This document shows positions 61,762-64,000 of a DNA stretch of 64,000 bases, in pieces. Below the pieces are notes generated by a model that saw only the letters and a program-made list of their open reading frames with translations, was not told the DNA's origin and made no database searches. The stretch is from Mannheimia granulomatis (lineage in GTDB: Bacteria > Pseudomonadota > Gammaproteobacteria > Enterobacterales > Pasteurellaceae), in assembly GCF_013377255.1 (NCBI RefSeq), contig NZ_CP016614.1, positions 1,806,501 to 1,870,500 of the forward strand. The letters are read 5' to 3'. The position numbers and the translations under genes were made by a program. Position 1 is the stretch's first letter, and each line of letters begins with the position of its first letter.

Positions 61762-63033
61762 TTAAAATTTTGATTTGAAGAAATCGATAACTTTTTTGGT
61801 ACCACGACCAAAAGCGCCTAAAATATCTTCATTAGAATCTGTAATTGTGCTTTGTTCAGTATAATTATAGTGGCTATACTGTAAAAGCCCTAATGCTGTT
61901 GCATACTGAGGTTTATTCACATAATCGGTTAAACCTGTAATATTTAATGGATAGCCAACTCGTACTTGAGAACCAAAAATAGATTTAGCACATTCTACAA
62001 TATCTTCAATTTGTGAACCACCACCTGTAATTACTATCCCCGCAATTAATTCTTGTTTTATGCCCTTTTGGAATAGCTCATGACGCAATTGTGTTAGCTC
62101 ATTTTCAACCACTTTCAATAGATCACTATAGCACTGAGATGTTACCGTTGAAACTTGGGTTCGGGTAAAAGTACGAGCCATACGTCCGCCTAATCCCACT
62201 ACCTCAATTTTTTTATCTGCATTATGCGTTGGTGGAGAAATAGCACTGCCATAGCTTACTTTAAGGCTCTCTGCTTCAGGACGAGATGTTGTAAATACTC
62301 TAGCTAAATAATCGGTTATCGTATTGCCGGCAAATGGAATCACTTTACTAAATCTTAATGCACCGTCTGTATAAACCAGAACATCCATGGTACCGCCACC
62401 AATATCAATTAAACATACACCTAATTCTTTTTCATCTTCAGTTAATACAGAATAGCTAGAGGCAAGTCCTGAAAAAACAACTTGATCAACTTTTAACTTC
62501 GCACGCTCTACAGCGTTTTTTAAATTTTTAAGCCAAGCTTGATGACAAGCAATTAAATGGGCTTGTACTTGTAAACGCATACCGGATAAACCAATCGGAT
62601 TTTTGGTTGCCGGTAATCTATCAACATGATATTCCTGAGGAATCATATGTAAAGTTTCCAGCCCATCCTGCAATTTAATTGCTTTTGCCATATCAACAGC
62701 ACTTTCGATGTTATCTTGAGTAACAATCCCACTTGATAATGTTGACGAGCCAACTTCGTTTAAGCCAATGATATGCTGACCCGAGATAGCTAAAGTCACG
62801 CCCATAATCTGACAATCAGCAATAGATTCCGCTTGTTCAATTGCGCGTTGAATCGAATTTACTGCGGCATCTAGATCAATAACACCACCACCATCTATGC
62901 CTTTAGAAGGGCATACACCTGCCCCCATAACATTAATAACACCGTCGGGTAATACTTCACCAACAACTGCGACTACCTTTGATGTTCCAATATCAAGGCC
63001 AACAATAATTTTTGATTCTGCTGCTTTTGTCAT
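61762..63033 (-). CDS. ftsA: Cell division protein FtsA
   Basis: An actin-like protein that ties FtsZ to the membrane. It has 423 residues. The phosphate-1 motif VGLDIGTSKVVAVV is near the start, and the 1C SHS2 domain is in the N-terminal half. The C-terminal amphipathic anchor helix is KKVIDFFKSKF. It lies 31 bases upstream of ftsZ. Confidence 0.97.
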   Translation of the reverse strand: MTKAAESKIIVGLDIGTSKVVAVVGEVLPDGVINVMGAGVCPSKGIDGGGVIDLDAAVNSIQRAIEQAESIADCQIMGVTLAISGQHIIGLNEVGSSTLSSGIVTQDNIESAVDMAKAIKLQDGLETLHMIPQEYHVDRLPATKNPIGLSGMRLQVQAHLIACHQAWLKNLKNAVERAKLKVDQVVFSGLASSYSVLTEDEKELGVCLIDIGGGTMDVLVYTDGALRFSKVIPFAGNTITDYLARVFTTSRPEAESLKVSYGSAISPPTHNADKKIEVVGLGGRMARTFTRTQVSTVTSQCYSDLLKVVENELTQLRHELFQKGIKQELIAGIVITGGGSQIEDIVECAKSIFGSQVRVGYPLNITGLTDYVNKPQYATALGLLQYSHYNYTEQSTITDSNEDILGAFGRGTKKVIDFFKSKF

Positions 63034-63054
63034 ACTATTGTATACTTACTATGT

Positions 63055-63846
63055 TTAATTTTTTATAGGGCTGAAACCAACTGCTGCACCATGTGGGTAA
63101 CGTAAATCAACATAGGCTAATCGATTCCCTTCAGGCACATTAATTTCAGGAAAAATCGTCACAAAACGATCTATTTTCGAAGTCCACTCGCCCCTTCCCA
63201 ACCTTAATTCAACTTGATTGGTAAGTCTAATTGTCCATGAACCTCGACTATCGACAGAAACTGATGTTAAATCTAACTTACGAGCATTTAAATCTGTACG
63301 AATTTTATTCCAAGCATCCAGTACATTTTTACCTTCTGTATCTGGTCCATAAAGCAAAGGCAGCCCGTTTTGCTCTACTCTCTCTTTAGGTAGAGAGAAC
63401 ACTACTCCCTGTTCCGATACAAAATTAATATCATTCCAAACAGCAACAGGCTTATGCTCAACTAACGTAATGCTTAAACGATCAGGGTAAAGCTTACGAA
63501 CAACCACATCTTTGACCCAAGGCATAGATAAAAGTTTATCTTTGACCTCTTGAATATCTTGTCCAAAATATCCTTTTAGAGCCGGTTCTCTTGATAAAGT
63601 TTCCCGAATATCTGCATTCGTTGTAAATTCTGTTTTATGGGTCAAAGCATAAGCTCGAATCGGAGTTTTGTCCCAACTCTCAAGAATACTCTGCCACTTA
63701 CTATAAATACCAAATATAAATAGTACACATAATAACACAATTAACGGCTTAATGAATACTAGCCATTTACGTGAAGAAACTGAAGTTTTTGGATTAATAA
63801 CATTCAAACGCACATTTGTGCTGTTTTTCTTGCGGAAAATCCCCAT
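63055..63846 (-). CDS. ftsQ: Cell division protein FtsQ
   Basis: A bitopic protein of the divisome that recruits FtsB/FtsL. It has 263 residues. One membrane helix lies near residues 28-48, followed by a POTRA domain (IRAYALTHKTEFTTNADI...) and a beta domain. Its ATG overlaps the ddlB stop (TAATG). It lies 21 bases before ftsA. Confidence 0.95.
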   Translation of the reverse strand: MGIFRKKNSTNVRLNVINPKTSVSSRKWLVFIKPLIVLLCVLFIFGIYSKWQSILESWDKTPIRAYALTHKTEFTTNADIRETLSREPALKGYFGQDIQEVKDKLLSMPWVKDVVVRKLYPDRLSITLVEHKPVAVWNDINFVSEQGVVFSLPKERVEQNGLPLLYGPDTEGKNVLDAWNKIRTDLNARKLDLTSVSVDSRGSWTIRLTNQVELRLGRGEWTSKIDRFVTIFPEINVPEGNRLAYVDLRYPHGAAVGFSPIKN

Positions 63847-64000
63847 TAAACACTTAACTCCAATACTCGCTCAACTAATTTCTCAAATGAAATGCCGACA
63901 GTTGCAGCCGATTTAGGGAAAATGCTGTGACTTGTCATTCCCGGATTGGTATTCACCTCTACCAAACGGAAATTGCCTTTCGCATCCTCCATCACATCAA
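63846..64000 (-). CDS. ddlB: D-alanine-D-alanine ligase, C-terminal end (cut by window edge)
   Basis: Makes the D-Ala-D-Ala dipeptide for peptidoglycan. Only the last 50-odd codons are in the window. The family motif [12 protein letters not shown] (metal and substrate binding) is visible, and the protein ends VERVLELSV. Its stop codon overlaps the ftsQ start by one base, which is typical of the division cluster. Confidence 0.93.
   Translation of the reverse strand, partial: DVMEDAKGNFRLVEVNTNPGMTSHSIFPKSAATVGISFEKLVERVLELSV

Overview
The window is a stretch of core chromosome from a member of the Pasteurellaceae. The DNA is AT-rich. The 9-base uptake signal ACAAGCGGT (the 'Apl-type' USS) recurs on both strands, inside genes and as inverted pairs between genes. 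Gene order and protein sequence resemble Haemophilus and Actinobacillus throughout. The Apl-type rather than Hin-type (AAGTGCGGT) signal points to the Actinobacillus pleuropneumoniae / Mannheimia / Bibersteinia branch. I cannot fix the species from sequence alone. I see no prophage, insertion sequence, CRISPR array or large island.

Layout: (1) 1-5650, minus strand: hisS (cut by the window), ispG, rodZ, argH and mnmA. (2) 5757-13779, minus strand: the Na+-pumping NADH:quinone reductase operon nqrABCDEF, then its maturation genes apbE and nqrM. A HEPN/MNT toxin-antitoxin pair is fused directly onto the end of this operon. (3) 14316-23266: nfuA, uraA, pyrG, a lipid A phosphoethanolamine transferase, a DUF3108 protein, cysB, yjjG and gcvA. 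(4) 23376-26756: the GcvB small RNA divergent from gcvA, then rsgA-rnhB-hinT-ycfL and a glyoxalase II-like gene. (5) 26770-33540: the peptidoglycan genes mepK and ldtD, the protease prc, the RNA chaperone proQ, a cold-shock protein and an MFS transporter. (6) 33537-37915: proC, rdgC, a HAD phosphatase, a DUF998 membrane protein and argE. (7) 37982-42199: the dolP-diaA-yraN-lpoA cluster with divergent rsmI, as in E. coli. (8) 42269-48686: a triheme quinol peroxidase with an FNR-like box, an MFS transporter, putP, an IclR regulator, fau, 6S RNA and zapA. (9) 48766-53136: ygfB, hemE-yjaG-hupA, thyA and an unrecognised lipoprotein. (10) 53347-57652: tRNA genes (Ser, 2 Arg, 4 Val, Ala) around mltF and gltX. 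(11) 57705-64000: recN, lpxC and the end of the division/cell-wall cluster (ftsZ, ftsA, ftsQ, ddlB fragment).

The main themes are respiration (Nqr with its FMN-transferase and NqrM; quinol peroxidase), envelope building (RodZ, LdtD, MepK, Prc, LpoA, DolP, MltF, LpxC, Fts proteins) and RNA-level control (GcvB, 6S RNA, ProQ, Csp). Many transcription units end in hairpins made of two inverted USS copies. The observations most worth following up are the HEPN/MNT module glued to the nqr maturation genes, the long nqr leader with a terminator-like hairpin, the USS copies that encode lipoprotein lipoboxes, and the inverted-repeat cluster between nqrF and apbE. No wholly new multi-gene system is evident.
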